DNA of 64,000 bases from Streptomyces sedi. GTDB lineage: Bacteria > Actinomycetota > Actinomycetes > Streptomycetales > Streptomycetaceae. The notes beneath the pieces were generated by a model that made no database searches, was not told the origin of the DNA, and saw only the letters and a program-made list of their open reading frames with translations. The stretch spans positions 186,001-250,000 of the forward strand of contig NZ_VDGT01000003.1 of the NCBI RefSeq assembly GCF_006335015.1, given 5' to 3'. Made by a program: the position numbers and the translations under genes. Of the stretch, positions 9,507 through 19,539 are shown one piece after another. Each line of letters starts with the position of its first letter. Within the stretch, counting starts at the first letter, position 1.

Positions 9507-9536
9507 GACATGACCGACTTTTACGTTGGTCATGTC
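9507..9536 (+). terminator. Hairpin after typA
   Basis: GACATGACCGAC, loop TTTTAC, then GTTGGTCATGTC form a 12-bp stem with one G-T pair, starting 20 bp after the typA stop. There is no U tract, as is common for streptomycete terminators. It could equally be an operator-type palindrome. Confidence 0.55.
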
Positions 9537-9569
9537 AAGCCCGTTTGTGGGGGGCTATGCGGTGGCTCG

Positions 9570-9623
9570 TCCGTTATCCGGAGCATGGTGCGCGACCTGT
9601 GTCACATCGGTCCGGATAACGGA
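9570..9623. promoter_or_regulatory. Perfect 13-bp inverted repeat, operator or hairpin candidate
   Basis: TCCGTTATCCGGA (9570-9582) and its exact reverse complement TCCGGATAACGGA (9611-9623) are separated by 28 bp. The spacing centre to centre is 41 bp, about four helical turns, so two protein-binding half sites are as plausible as an RNA stem. It lies 210-264 bp upstream of the first opp gene. Confidence 0.6.
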
Positions 9624-9833
9624 GAGCCCGCATCGGCTGAATGTCCGCTTTGACGGCTTTGCTCCCCCTCATCTTCATCAAACTGAAATAGCGAACCGGT
9701 GGTTAGCGCGGGTTTTATGCCCAATAGTTGTGGGCATTGCGATCCGGACGCGTGTGACGCGGGTAGATGACCTTGGTCCTCGCTCCGGGGTTCTCTCTTG
9801 CAGTGACAGTGGACTCCCAAGGAGGCAAAGCCC

Positions 9834-11456
9834 ATGCGTGGTGCGCGTAGCGCCAAATGGGTCGCCAGTGCGATTGTCGTGGCCTTCGCCGCGACCGCCT
9901 GCGGCAGTGACGGCGACGACTCGGGCGGCGACGCCTCCGGTGGGGACTCGGCCGGCATAGTCCGGGTCGACGGCGGTGAGCCGCAGAACCCGCTCATCCC
10001 GTCCGACACCACGGAGCAGTACGGCGCCCTGGTGATGGACAACGTGTTCTCGAAGCTCCTCGACTTCGACGACGAGGGCGAGATCTACATGGTCGCCGCC
10101 GAGTCGGTGGAGCCGAACGAGGACGCTTCCGTCTGGACCGTGAAGCTCAAGGAGGGCTGGACCTTCCACGACGGCACCGACGTGACCGCGCAGCACTACG
10201 TGAACGCGTGGAACTGGGCCGCCCACATCGACAACAACCAGTCGACCAGCTTCTGGTTCGCCGACATCGCCGGCTACGCCGACGTCCACCCGGAGGAGGG
10301 CGAGGAGCCCACCGCCGAGGAGATGTCCGGCCTGAGCGTCGTCGACGACCTGACCTTCACGGTCGAGCTGAGCAACCCGGTCTCGTACTTCGACTACAAG
10401 CTCGGGTACACGCCGTTCACCCCGCTCCCGGACAGCTTCTACGACGACCCCGAGGCCTTCAGCGAGGCGCCGATCGGCCAGGGTCCGTACGCGTTCGAGG
10501 AGTGGAACCACAACGAGTCCATCAAGCTGCGGACCTACGAGGACTACGCCGGCGACAACAAGCCGGTCAACGGTGGCGTCGACATCATCGCCTACACCGG
10601 TCTCGACGCGGCCTACCAGGACCTCCTCTCGGACAACCTGGACGTGATCCGCCAGGTCGACCCGAAGGACCTGCCGGTCTACGAGACCGACCTCGGCGAC
10701 CGCGCCGTCACCCAGCCGTACAACGGCATCCAGACCATCGTGCCGGTCAAGTACGGCGACTGGGGCGACGTCGACCCGAAGGTGCTCCAGGGCATCTCGA
10801 TGGCCATCGACCGGGAGACCATCACCTCCACGGTGCTGAACGGCTCGCGCACCCCGGCCGACAGCTTCGCGCCTCCCGGCGTGCTGGGCTACCAGGAGGG
10901 CGCCTCCGGCGACATCACCACCTACGACCCGGAGCGCGCGGCCGAGCTGGTCGAGGAGGGCGGCGGCGTCCCGAACAACGAGGTCGTCGTGCAGTTCAAC
11001 GCCGACGGCGGCCACCAGGAGTGGGTCGACGCGGTCTGCAACAACCTGATCGCCAACCTCGACATCGAGTGCCGTTCCGACGTGAAGCCGGACTTCGACA
11101 CCGACCTGGAGGCGCGTGACGCCAACGAGGTCGAGGGCTTCTACCGTGGTGGCTGGCTCGCCGACTACCCGCTGAACGTCAACTTCATGAGCGAGCTGTA
11201 CCACTCGCGCGCGTCGACCAACTACGGTCGCTTCGACAATGAAGAGGTTGACCAGCTGTTCGACGAGGGCAACCAGGCCGCCTCCCTGGAGGAGACCGTC
11301 GCCGCCTACCAGGAGGCCGAGCAGGTCCTCTGGGAGACCATGCCGGCCATCCCGCTCTGGTTCCAGAACATCAACGCCGGTTACTCCAACAACGTGGAGA
11401 ACGTGTCCTTCGACACCTCCGGCCAGCCGTTGCTGACCGAGATCACGGTCAAGTAA
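9834..11456 (+). CDS. Oligopeptide-binding lipoprotein of ABC transporter 1
   Basis: This 540-residue family-5 solute-binding protein captures peptides outside the membrane for the downstream permease. The signal peptide ends VAFAATAC with lipidated Cys23, followed by an acidic Ser/Gly linker. The fold markers are VWTVKLKEGWTFHDGTDVTA, GISMAIDRETIT and YDPERAAELVEEGG. It opens the operon that continues with two permeases and two ATPases. The start is ATG at 9834, 8 nt after AGGAGG. A strong hairpin in the 93-bp gap after it probably limits read-through, giving more binding protein than transporter. It resembles BldKB-type peptide-binding proteins of streptomycetes, but the ligand is unknown. 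It is a clear paralog of the protein encoded at 16934. Confidence 0.93.
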   Translation: MRGARSAKWVASAIVVAFAATACGSDGDDSGGDASGGDSAGIVRVDGGEPQNPLIPSDTTEQYGALVMDNVFSKLLDFDDEGEIYMVAAESVEPNEDASVWTVKLKEGWTFHDGTDVTAQHYVNAWNWAAHIDNNQSTSFWFADIAGYADVHPEEGEEPTAEEMSGLSVVDDLTFTVELSNPVSYFDYKLGYTPFTPLPDSFYDDPEAFSEAPIGQGPYAFEEWNHNESIKLRTYEDYAGDNKPVNGGVDIIAYTGLDAAYQDLLSDNLDVIRQVDPKDLPVYETDLGDRAVTQPYNGIQTIVPVKYGDWGDVDPKVLQGISMAIDRETITSTVLNGSRTPADSFAPPGVLGYQEGASGDITTYDPERAAELVEEGGGVPNNEVVVQFNADGGHQEWVDAVCNNLIANLDIECRSDVKPDFDTDLEARDANEVEGFYRGGWLADYPLNVNFMSELYHSRASTNYGRFDNEEVDQLFDEGNQAASLEETVAAYQEAEQVLWETMPAIPLWFQNINAGYSNNVENVSFDTSGQPLLTEITVK

Positions 11457-11481
11457 GGCCAGCACGGCACCAGCAGCGCAA

Positions 11482-11528
11482 GGGGGCCGACGGGCCACTC
11501 CGTCACCACGGAGCGGCCCGTCGGTCCC
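11482..11528 (+). terminator. Intra-operon attenuating hairpin (opp operon 1)
   Basis: Between the binding-protein and permease genes, a near-perfect stem of about 19 bp pairs GGCCGACGGGCCACTCCG with CGGAGCGGCCCGTCGGTC around a 4-nt loop. Position and strength suggest partial termination or 3'-end stabilisation of the binding-protein mRNA. Confidence 0.75.
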
Positions 11529-11549
11529 GCCGACTTAGATGGAGGAACC

Positions 11550-12479
11550 ATGGGGCGCTATGTCGTGCGGCGACTGCTCCAGATGATTCCGGTGTTCATC
11601 GGCGCGACGTTCATCATCTTCATGATGATGTACGCCCTACCCGGCGACCCGATCAGAGCCCTGTGGGGCGAACGCGCCCCCGACGAAGCCCAGATGGCCG
11701 CGATGAAGGCGGATCTCGGGCTCGACCAGCCGATCCTCAAGCAGTACTGGGACTACCTCACCGGGCTGGTCCAGGGGGACTTCGGCACCCAGATCGCCAG
11801 CAGACGCGAAGTCATCGACGTGATCACGGACGCGCTGCCCGCGACCGTCAGACTCACCCTGCTGGCCTTCCTGTTCACCGCGTGCATCGGCATCGCGATG
11901 GGTCTCGTCGCCGGCCTGCGCGCCGGGGGCAAGACCGACCGGGTGATCCTCTTCATCACCCTGCTGCTGACCTCGGTCCCGGTCTTCGTGATCGGCTACC
12001 TCTACCAGACCTACTTCGGCGTCCGCTGGGGATGGGTCAGCCCCAACGTGCAGGACTCCGAGAACTGGGGCCAACTGCTGCTCCCCGCCATCGTGTTGGC
12101 CTCGCTGTCGCTGGCCTACGTGGCGCGGCTGACGCGGACCTCCGTCGCGGAGAACCGGCGCTCCGACTACATGCGGACGGCGCGCGCCAAGGGGCTCTCC
12201 CCGTCCCGCGCGGTCCGGGTGCACCTGCTGCGGAACTCGATGATCCCGGTGGTGACCTTCCTCGGCGTCGACCTCGGCAACCTCTTCGCGGGGGCCATCG
12301 TCACCGAGGGGATCTTCAACATCCACGGCATCGGCCAGGCCGTCTACACGGCGCTCACCTCCCGCGAGGGGGCGACGGTGGTGGGGATCGTCTCGTTCGT
12401 CATCCTGGTCTATCTCATCGTCACTTTGATCGTCGACCTGTTGTACGCGGTCCTCGACCCAAGGATTCGCTATGCCTGA
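11550..12479 (+). CDS. OppB-type permease subunit, ABC transporter 1
   Basis: This 309-residue inner-membrane permease forms half of the peptide channel. It opens MGRYVVRRLLQMIPVFIGAT, the classic DppB/OppB first helix, and has about six membrane spans. The cytoplasmic coupling loop EAA-type motif is seen as YMRTARAKGLSPSRAVRVHLLRN. The C-terminus ends LYAVLDPRIRYA. The ATG at 11550 has GGAGG 5-6 nt upstream. The stop overlaps the next permease start by 8 bp (ATGCCTGA), an arrangement repeated exactly in operon 2. Confidence 0.95.
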   Translation: MGRYVVRRLLQMIPVFIGATFIIFMMMYALPGDPIRALWGERAPDEAQMAAMKADLGLDQPILKQYWDYLTGLVQGDFGTQIASRREVIDVITDALPATVRLTLLAFLFTACIGIAMGLVAGLRAGGKTDRVILFITLLLTSVPVFVIGYLYQTYFGVRWGWVSPNVQDSENWGQLLLPAIVLASLSLAYVARLTRTSVAENRRSDYMRTARAKGLSPSRAVRVHLLRNSMIPVVTFLGVDLGNLFAGAIVTEGIFNIHGIGQAVYTALTSREGATVVGIVSFVILVYLIVTLIVDLLYAVLDPRIRYA

Positions 12480-13461
12480 AGCCGAAGCCACGAACGTCAA
12501 CAAGGCCGTGCGCGCCTCCGAGGCACCCGAGCCCGACACGGCGGTGACCGAGGACGGACAGCCGGCGGAGATGGCGGCGTCGGGTCCCGTCCCCGGCAAG
12601 CCGCGCAGCCTCTGGTCGGACGCCTGGCACGACCTGCGCCGCAAGCCGTCGTTCCTGATATCGGCCGCCATCATCCTGGTGCTGCTGGTCATGGCGGCCT
12701 GGCCGGGACTCTTCACCAGCGTCAGTCCCCGCAGCGGCGACCTGACCACCAGCTACCTCCAGAAGCCGGAGCTGACGCACTTCTTCCAGCCCGAGTGGCT
12801 GGGGTACAACCAGCAGGGCCAGAGCATCTACGCCCGGATGATCTACGGCACCCGCGCCTCGATCATCATCGGCGTCTCGGTGACCGTGCTGGTGGTGCTG
12901 CTCGGCGGCACCATCGGGATGCTCGCCGGCTACTTCGGCGGCTGGCTGGACGCGCTGCTCTCCCGGATCACCGACACGTTCATGGGCATCCCCTTCCTGC
13001 TGGGTGCCATGGTGTTCCTGGTCTCGTTCGACACCAGGACCGTGTGGACGGTGACCGTGGCCCTGGCCCTCCTGGGGTGGACCACGATCGCCAGGGTGAT
13101 GCGCGGGTCGGTGATCGCGATCAAGCAGTCGGACTACGTGATGGCGGCACGCTCGCTGGGCGCCGGCACGGGACGCATCCTGCTGCGTCACGTGCTGCCC
13201 AACGCGGCGGCCCCCGTCATCGTGGTGGCGATGATCGCGCTCGGCGGCTACATCACGGCCGAGGCGGTGCTCTCCTTCCTGGGCATCGGCCTCTCGGATC
13301 CGGCGATCTCCTGGGGTGGCGACATCAACAGGGCGCAGAAGCAGATCCGGGTGGCGCCGCACGTGCTGCTCTACCCCTCGATCCTGCTGAGCATCACCAT
13401 CCTGTCCTTCCTGATGCTGGGTGACGCCGTGCGTGACGCCCTCGACCCCAAGCTGCGCTGA
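12472..13461 (+). CDS. OppC-type permease subunit, ABC transporter 1
   Basis: This 329-residue permease is the partner of the OppB-type subunit. A soluble N-terminal tail of about 55 residues, containing WSDAWHDLRRKPSFLIS, precedes the first span. The large external loop carries GYNQQGQSIYARMIYGTRAS, the usual OppC pattern before the second span. The EAA loop is DYVMAARSLGAGTGRILLRHVLPN, and the end is LGDAVRDALDPKLR. The start overlaps the upstream gene by 8 bp, and the stop directly adjoins the ATPase gene. Confidence 0.95.
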   Translation: MPEAEATNVNKAVRASEAPEPDTAVTEDGQPAEMAASGPVPGKPRSLWSDAWHDLRRKPSFLISAAIILVLLVMAAWPGLFTSVSPRSGDLTTSYLQKPELTHFFQPEWLGYNQQGQSIYARMIYGTRASIIIGVSVTVLVVLLGGTIGMLAGYFGGWLDALLSRITDTFMGIPFLLGAMVFLVSFDTRTVWTVTVALALLGWTTIARVMRGSVIAIKQSDYVMAARSLGAGTGRILLRHVLPNAAAPVIVVAMIALGGYITAEAVLSFLGIGLSDPAISWGGDINRAQKQIRVAPHVLLYPSILLSITILSFLMLGDAVRDALDPKLR

Positions 13462-13476
13462 GTGGGAGATACGCGC

Positions 13477-14503
13477 GTGTCGATAGAGATGACCAAGGCG
13501 GAGGTCCCCGGCGTTCCGCTGCTCGAAGTCCGGGACCTGCACGTGGAGTTCCACACCCGGGAGGGCGCGGCCAAGGCGGTCAACGGGGTCAGCTACACGG
13601 TGGACGCGGGGGAGACCCTGGCCGTCCTGGGCGAGTCGGGCTCCGGCAAGTCCGTGACGGCGCAGACCATCATGGGCATCCTGGACATGCCCCCCGGCCG
13701 CATCACCGGCGGCGAGATCCTGTTCCGCGGCGAGGACATGCTCAAGATGTCCGAGGAGGAGCGGCAGCGGATCAGGGGCGACAAGATCGCGATGATCTTC
13801 CAGGACGCCCTCTCCGCGCTCAACCCCGTGCTGTCGGTCGGCTACCAGCTGGGCGAGATGTTCCGGGTGCACCGGGGCATGAGCCGCAAGGAGGCCAAGG
13901 CCAAGGCCGTCGAGCTGATGGACCGGGTGCGCATCCCGGCGGCGAAGGAGCGGGTCAACGACTACCCGCACCAGTTCTCCGGCGGTATGCGCCAGCGGAT
14001 CATGATCGCGATGGCGCTGGCCCTGGAGCCGGACGTGATCATCGCGGACGAGCCGACCACGGCGCTGGACGTGACCGTCCAGGCCCAGGTGATGGACCTG
14101 CTCGCGGAGTTGCAGCGCGACTTCGAGATGGGGCTGATCCTGATCACCCACGACCTGGGTGTGGTCGCGGACGTCGCCGACAAGATCGCGGTGATGTACG
14201 CGGGGCGGATCGTCGAGACGGCCCCCGTGCACGAGCTGTACAAGCGTCCGGCGCACCCGTACACCAAGGGCCTGCTGGAGTCGATTCCTCGCCTCGACCA
14301 CAAGGGCAAGGAGCTGTACGCGATCCAGGGGCTGCCGCCCAGCCTCACCGCGATCCCCCAGGGCTGCGCGTTCAACCCGCGCTGCCCGATGGCGCAGGAC
14401 GTGTGCTTCACGGACACCCCGCCGCTGGCCGAGGTGCTGGAGCAGGACGGCGGCCCGATCGGCGGCCGGGCGAGCGCCTGCCACTTCTGGAAGGAGACGA
14501 TCC

Positions 14504-14511
<8 letters not shown>
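13477..14511 (+). CDS. OppD-type ATPase, ABC transporter 1
   Basis: This 344-residue ATPase powers the peptide importer. It has Walker A GESGSGKS, the Q loop in [13 protein letters not shown], signature FSGGMRQR, Walker [13 protein letters not shown] and the H loop LITHDLGVV. The C-terminal oligopeptide-transporter extension carries a Cys-rich motif ([14 protein letters not shown] plus ACHF) like that which binds an Fe-S cluster in DppD-type proteins. I chose GTG at 13477, 8 nt after GGGAGA; a GTG at 13462 directly after the oppC stop is possible. DNA in this gene is identical to its paralog at 20514 over long blocks (for example 13909-14021). Confidence 0.95.
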
Positions 14512-15535
<1,024 letters not shown>

Positions 15536-15550
15536 GGCGCGTTCCCGCCG

Positions 15551-16765
15551 TCAGGGCTGGGTCGGCACCGCGACGTCGGGCCGGCCCAGCACCACGGTGC
15601 GCCAGGTGAAGCCGTCGGCCGAGATCCGGTAGTGGCCCGGCTGGCTCAGGTCGGTCAGCAGATAGCCGGCCGGGGTCAGCTCGGGCAGCTCCGGCGGCGC
15701 GCCGGGGCGGGTCACCTCGAAGGTGCGCCCCCGGTCGTCGCTGCGGTAGATGGCGTCGAACGAGTAGACGGTGAGGCTGCCGTCGTCCGCCGCGATGGGC
15801 GTGCCCACCAACGAGTGCGGCCCGGGGCCCTCCGAGGGCGACCAGGCCCGCTCCCAGCCGGTGCCCCCCTCGGAGCCGCGGTAGATCGCCAGCAGGGTGG
15901 TCGCCAGCGCCGAGCTGCTGCCGGGCTCCAGGGTGGCGCTGCCGCTGGCCAGCACGTACCAGTCGTCGGGGCCCGCGGCCAGGACCAGCGAGTTGACCGA
16001 GCGCCGGTCGGCCTCCGGCGCCTCGTCCAGGAGCCGCAGCCGCTCCCATCCGCGGCCGGCGTCCAGCGTGATCGCGATGTCGGGTCGCCCGGTCTCCGGG
16101 TCGAGCCCGGCCACCCACCAGCCGCCGTCGGGCAGCCGCCCGGGGCGGCCCAGCTCGGTGAGGGGCGGCTGGCCGGCGAGCCGGCGCGGCCGGGCGTCGT
16201 CGGGGGAGAGCACCTCAAGCGCGCGCTCGTCGGGGTCCTGCCCGGCCGGGCGCGGCACCGCGCCCTCGGGGATCGCGCGGGACGTCCGCCCGTCGGGGCC
16301 GGCGCTGGGGCTGTCGGACTGCCAGCGTTCGCCGCCGTCGGTGGAGAGCCAGTCCGTCTGTCCCGAGGAGACCCGCACCCCGCGCTCGCCCACGGCCTCC
16401 ACGGTGAAGAGGCTGTTGGCGGCGGGTGTGGTGGGCAGCGGGGTGTCGTGGGTGATCCACTCGTCCTCGTCGAGGACCGCCACCCGGTAGGAGCAGTTGC
16501 CCTCGTGCCGGGTGGCTCCGTGGAGGCACTCGACGAGCAGCGCGGCGGCGTGGTCGGGGCCGGCGAAGCTCAGCTGCGCGACCTGGCCGGAAAGTTGCGG
16601 TTGGGAGGGGATCGGCGGGGGGTCTGCCGAGGGCTCGGGCGCGGGGGTGGCGCCGGGCGTGCCGTGGGCGGCCGGGTCGTCGGTCGCCTGTTCGGCGGAG
16701 GTGCAGCTCAGCAGCGTCAGTGCGGTGAGGACGAGGACCTGCGGGAGAGGAGACCTGCGAGGCAT
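15551..16765 (-). CDS. Secreted lipoprotein with BNR/sialidase-like repeats
   Basis: This 404-residue lipoprotein has a signal peptide ending LTLLSC (Cys21) and a Pro/Ala-rich linker. A beta-propeller-like body carries Asp-box motifs such as LSTDGGERWQS, TLDAGRGWERL and RSDDRGRTFEV, the signature of BNR/YCF48-type photosystem and sialidase-fold repeats. No catalytic sialidase residues are evident, so an enzymatic role is unlikely. It is the only minus-strand gene inside the 19-kb peptide-transporter island and lies exactly between the two paralogous operons. The ATG at 16765 has no Shine-Dalgarno site, and a TATGGT -10-like box lies 8-13 nt upstream, so it may be leaderless. The function is unknown. 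Confidence 0.82.
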   Translation of the reverse strand: MPRRSPLPQVLVLTALTLLSCTSAEQATDDPAAHGTPGATPAPEPSADPPPIPSQPQLSGQVAQLSFAGPDHAAALLVECLHGATRHEGNCSYRVAVLDEDEWITHDTPLPTTPAANSLFTVEAVGERGVRVSSGQTDWLSTDGGERWQSDSPSAGPDGRTSRAIPEGAVPRPAGQDPDERALEVLSPDDARPRRLAGQPPLTELGRPGRLPDGGWWVAGLDPETGRPDIAITLDAGRGWERLRLLDEAPEADRRSVNSLVLAAGPDDWYVLASGSATLEPGSSSALATTLLAIYRGSEGGTGWERAWSPSEGPGPHSLVGTPIAADDGSLTVYSFDAIYRSDDRGRTFEVTRPGAPPELPELTPAGYLLTDLSQPGHYRISADGFTWRTVVLGRPDVAVPTQP

Positions 16766-16933
16766 GGCCAGACCATAACGCAGCGGGCCGGTCCGGCATA
16801 TGGGGGTTTTCGGGCAACACTCCGGAGCGACAAGTGTCCGATTTCCTGTAAATAGGGATATAAGGGATGCACAGGCCGCTCCCTGCCAGTGGTCCCCTCC
16901 ACTGGCAGACGTCCCCTCGCCCAGGAGGCGCCC

Positions 16934-18571
16934 ATGATCGCCGGCACCCGACTGGCCCCGACCCTGGTCGGCGCCACCGCCCTGGCGCTGCTCGCCTCCG
17001 GCTGCGGCGGAGGCGGCTCGGGCGGCAGCGGCGGCGGCTCGGGGATGGTCCGCGCCTCCTGGGGCGACCCCCAGCACCCGTTGGAGCCGGCCAACACCAA
17101 CGAGGTGCAGGGCGGCAAGGTCCTCGACATGATCTTCCGGGGCCTCAAGCGCTACAACCCGGAGACCGGCGAGGCCGAGGACATGATGGCCGAGTCGATC
17201 GAGACGGACGACCAGCAGGAGTTCACGGTCACCCTCAAGGAGGGCTGGACCTTCCAGGACGGCACCGAGGTCACCGCCGACTCCTACGTCGACGCCTGGA
17301 ACTACGGCGCCCACCTGGAGAACGCGCAGATCGCCAGCTACTTCTTCCAGTTCATCGAGGGCTACGACGAGGTACACCCCGAGGAGGAGGGCGCCGAGGC
17401 CACCGCGGACACGCTCAGCGGCCTGGAGGTCACCGGCAAGCACACCTTCACCGTCCGGCTCACCGAGCCGTTCGCGCTCTGGCCGGAGACGCTCGGCTAC
17501 GCCGCCTACGCCCCGCTGCCCCAGGCGTTCTTCGACGACCACGAGGGCTGGCTGGCCAAGCCCATCGGCAACGGCCCGTACGAGATCGACTCCTACCAGC
17601 GCAGCCAGTCCATGCGGCTGGTGCGCAACGACGACTACGACGGTCCGGACAAGGCGAAGAACGACGGCGTCGACCTGCGCGTCTACACCGACAACAACAC
17701 CGCCTACACCGACCTCCAGGCCGGCAACCTCGACGTCATCGACGACGTGCCCGCCTCCCAGCTCAAGAACGCCGAGTCCGACCTCGGCGACCGCTACCTC
17801 AACCAGCCGGCCGGCATCATCCAGACGGTCGTCTTCCCCCTCTACGACGACGCCTGGTCGGGCGAGGACGGCGTCAAGCTCCGCCAGGGCATCTCCATGG
17901 CGATCGACAGGGAGCAGATCACCGAGCGGATCTTCTCCGGCACCCGCACCCCCGCCAGTGACTTCACCTCACCCGTGCTCGGCGAGGACGGCGGCTTCCA
18001 GGAGGGGCTCTGCGGCGAGGTCTGCGAGTACGACCCCGAGCGCGCCCGCCAGCTGATCGAGGACGCCGGCGGCCTCCCCGGCGGCCGGGTGACCCTCTCC
18101 TCCAACGTGGACACCGGCTCCCACCGCCAGTGGCTCGACGCGGTCTGCAACAGCGTCAACAACGCGCTGGAGCAGGAGAACGCCTGCACCGTCAACCCGG
18201 TGCCCACCTTCGCCGACTTCCGCAACCAGATCACCGGCCGCGAGATGAGCGGCATGTTCCGCGCCGGCTGGCAGATGGACTACCCGCTGATCCAGAACTT
18301 CCTCCAGCCGCTGTACTACACCGACGCCTCCTCCAACGACGGCGGCTACAGCAGCGACGAGTTCGACGACCTGGTCGACCAGGCCAACTCGGCGGACAAC
18401 GAGGAGGACTCCGTGCGCCTCTTCAAGGAGGCCGAGCAGGTGCTCGTCGACGACATGCCCTCCATCCCCCTCTGGTACCAGAACGGCACCGCCGGCTTCT
18501 CCGAGCGGGTCAGCGACGTGCGGCTCAACCCGTTCTCCGTCCCGGTCTTCACCGAGATCACCGTCTCCTGA
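16934..18571 (+). CDS. Oligopeptide-binding lipoprotein of ABC transporter 2
   Basis: This 545-residue family-5 binding protein is paralogous to the one at 9834. The lipobox is LLASGC (Cys24 from the chosen ATG), followed by a Gly/Ser linker. Shared fold markers include TLKEGWTFQDGTEVTADSYV, GISMAIDREQIT and PSIPLWYQNGTAGFSERVSD. It has an extra Cys pair (LCGEVCEYDPERA), absent from paralog 1, plus another (AVCNSVNNALEQENAC), so disulfides are likely. The ATG at 16934 has AGGAGG 6 nt upstream; longer frames discard this site. The gap to the permease (44 bp) lacks the strong hairpin found in operon 1. The ligand is unknown. Confidence 0.93.
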   Translation: MIAGTRLAPTLVGATALALLASGCGGGGSGGSGGGSGMVRASWGDPQHPLEPANTNEVQGGKVLDMIFRGLKRYNPETGEAEDMMAESIETDDQQEFTVTLKEGWTFQDGTEVTADSYVDAWNYGAHLENAQIASYFFQFIEGYDEVHPEEEGAEATADTLSGLEVTGKHTFTVRLTEPFALWPETLGYAAYAPLPQAFFDDHEGWLAKPIGNGPYEIDSYQRSQSMRLVRNDDYDGPDKAKNDGVDLRVYTDNNTAYTDLQAGNLDVIDDVPASQLKNAESDLGDRYLNQPAGIIQTVVFPLYDDAWSGEDGVKLRQGISMAIDREQITERIFSGTRTPASDFTSPVLGEDGGFQEGLCGEVCEYDPERARQLIEDAGGLPGGRVTLSSNVDTGSHRQWLDAVCNSVNNALEQENACTVNPVPTFADFRNQITGREMSGMFRAGWQMDYPLIQNFLQPLYYTDASSNDGGYSSDEFDDLVDQANSADNEEDSVRLFKEAEQVLVDDMPSIPLWYQNGTAGFSERVSDVRLNPFSVPVFTEITVS

Positions 18572-18615
18572 CCGGCTGACCCCAGCCCGCCGCGCCGCTC
18601 CCCACCGGAGGACCC

Positions 18616-19539
18616 ATGGGACGTTACGTCATCCGGCGCCTGCTCCAGATGATCCCGGTCTTCGTCGGCGCCACCTTCCTGATCTTCCTGATGGTCTACG
18701 CCCTCGGCGACCCCGTCACCGCGCTCTTCGGCGAACGGGGCCCCGACCCGGCGACCGCCGCCGCGCTGCGCGAGCAGTTCAACCTCGACAAGCCCGTCTG
18801 GCAGCAGTACCTGCTGTACATGGGGAAGATCTTCACCGGCGACTTCGGTACCGCGTTCAACGGGGAGCCGGTCACCGACCTGATGGGCCGGGCCTTCCCG
18901 ATCAGCGCCCGGCTGATGCTGGTCGCGCTCTTCTTCGAGATCCTGCTCGGCATCACCCTCGGCGTCATCACCGGGCTGCGCCGCGGCCGGCTGCTGGACA
19001 CCTCGGTGCTGGTGCTGACGCTGGTGGTGATCGCCATCCCCACCTTCGTGCTCGGCACCACGCTCCAGTTCTTCCTCGGCGTCGAGTTCGGCTGGATCGA
19101 CCCGGCCGTCGGCCCCGAGGGACGCCTCGACGAGCTGATCGTGCCCGGGCTGATCCTCTCCCTGGTCTCGCTCGCCTACGTCACCCGGCTGACCAGGACC
19201 TCCGTCGCGGAGAACGTCCGCGCCGACTACGTGCGCACCGCCGTCGCCAAGGGCCTGCCGAGGCGGCGGGTGACCGTGCGGCACCTGCTGCGCAACTCGC
19301 TGATCCCGGTCGTCACCTATCTCGGCGCCGACATCGGCAACCTGATGGCCGGCGCCATCGTGACCGAGCGGATCTTCAACATCCAGGGCGTCGGCTACCA
19401 GCTCTTCCAGGGCATCCTGCGGCAGAACTCGCCCACGGTGGTCGGCTTCGTCGTCGTGCTGGTGCTGATCTTCCTCCTCGCCAACCTGCTGGTTGACCTG
19501 CTCTACGCCGTGCTCGACCCGAGGATTCGCTATGCCTGA
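18616..19539 (+). CDS. OppB-type permease subunit, ABC transporter 2
   Basis: This 307-residue permease is paralogous to the one at 11550, sharing MGRYVIRRLLQMIPVFVGAT and the EAA-loop segment YVRTAVAKGLPRRRVTVRHL. The external loop region is divergent and lacks the tryptophan-rich stretch of paralog 1. The ATG at 18616 follows CCGGAGG. It ends DLLYAVLDPRIRYA, with the same 8-bp ATGCCTGA overlap to the next gene as in operon 1, which shows that operon structure was copied along with the genes. Confidence 0.95.
   Translation: MGRYVIRRLLQMIPVFVGATFLIFLMVYALGDPVTALFGERGPDPATAAALREQFNLDKPVWQQYLLYMGKIFTGDFGTAFNGEPVTDLMGRAFPISARLMLVALFFEILLGITLGVITGLRRGRLLDTSVLVLTLVVIAIPTFVLGTTLQFFLGVEFGWIDPAVGPEGRLDELIVPGLILSLVSLAYVTRLTRTSVAENVRADYVRTAVAKGLPRRRVTVRHLLRNSLIPVVTYLGADIGNLMAGAIVTERIFNIQGVGYQLFQGILRQNSPTVVGFVVVLVLIFLLANLLVDLLYAVLDPRIRYA

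Larger units (their letters stand above)
9487..9833. promoter_or_regulatory. Leader region of the first opp operon (347 bp, no gene)
   Basis: This interval is noticeably AT-richer than its surroundings and contains no credible reading frame. It holds three inverted repeats: the typA hairpin (9507-9536), a perfect 13-bp pair (9570-9582 and 9611-9623), and ATGCCCA/TGGGCAT (9717-9737). A TTGACG hexamer at 9650-9655 could be a -35 box, but the matching -10 is weak. The AGGAGG ribosome site of the binding-protein gene lies 8 nt before its ATG. The density of palindromes suggests that transcription of the opp operon is regulated here. Confidence 0.5.
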
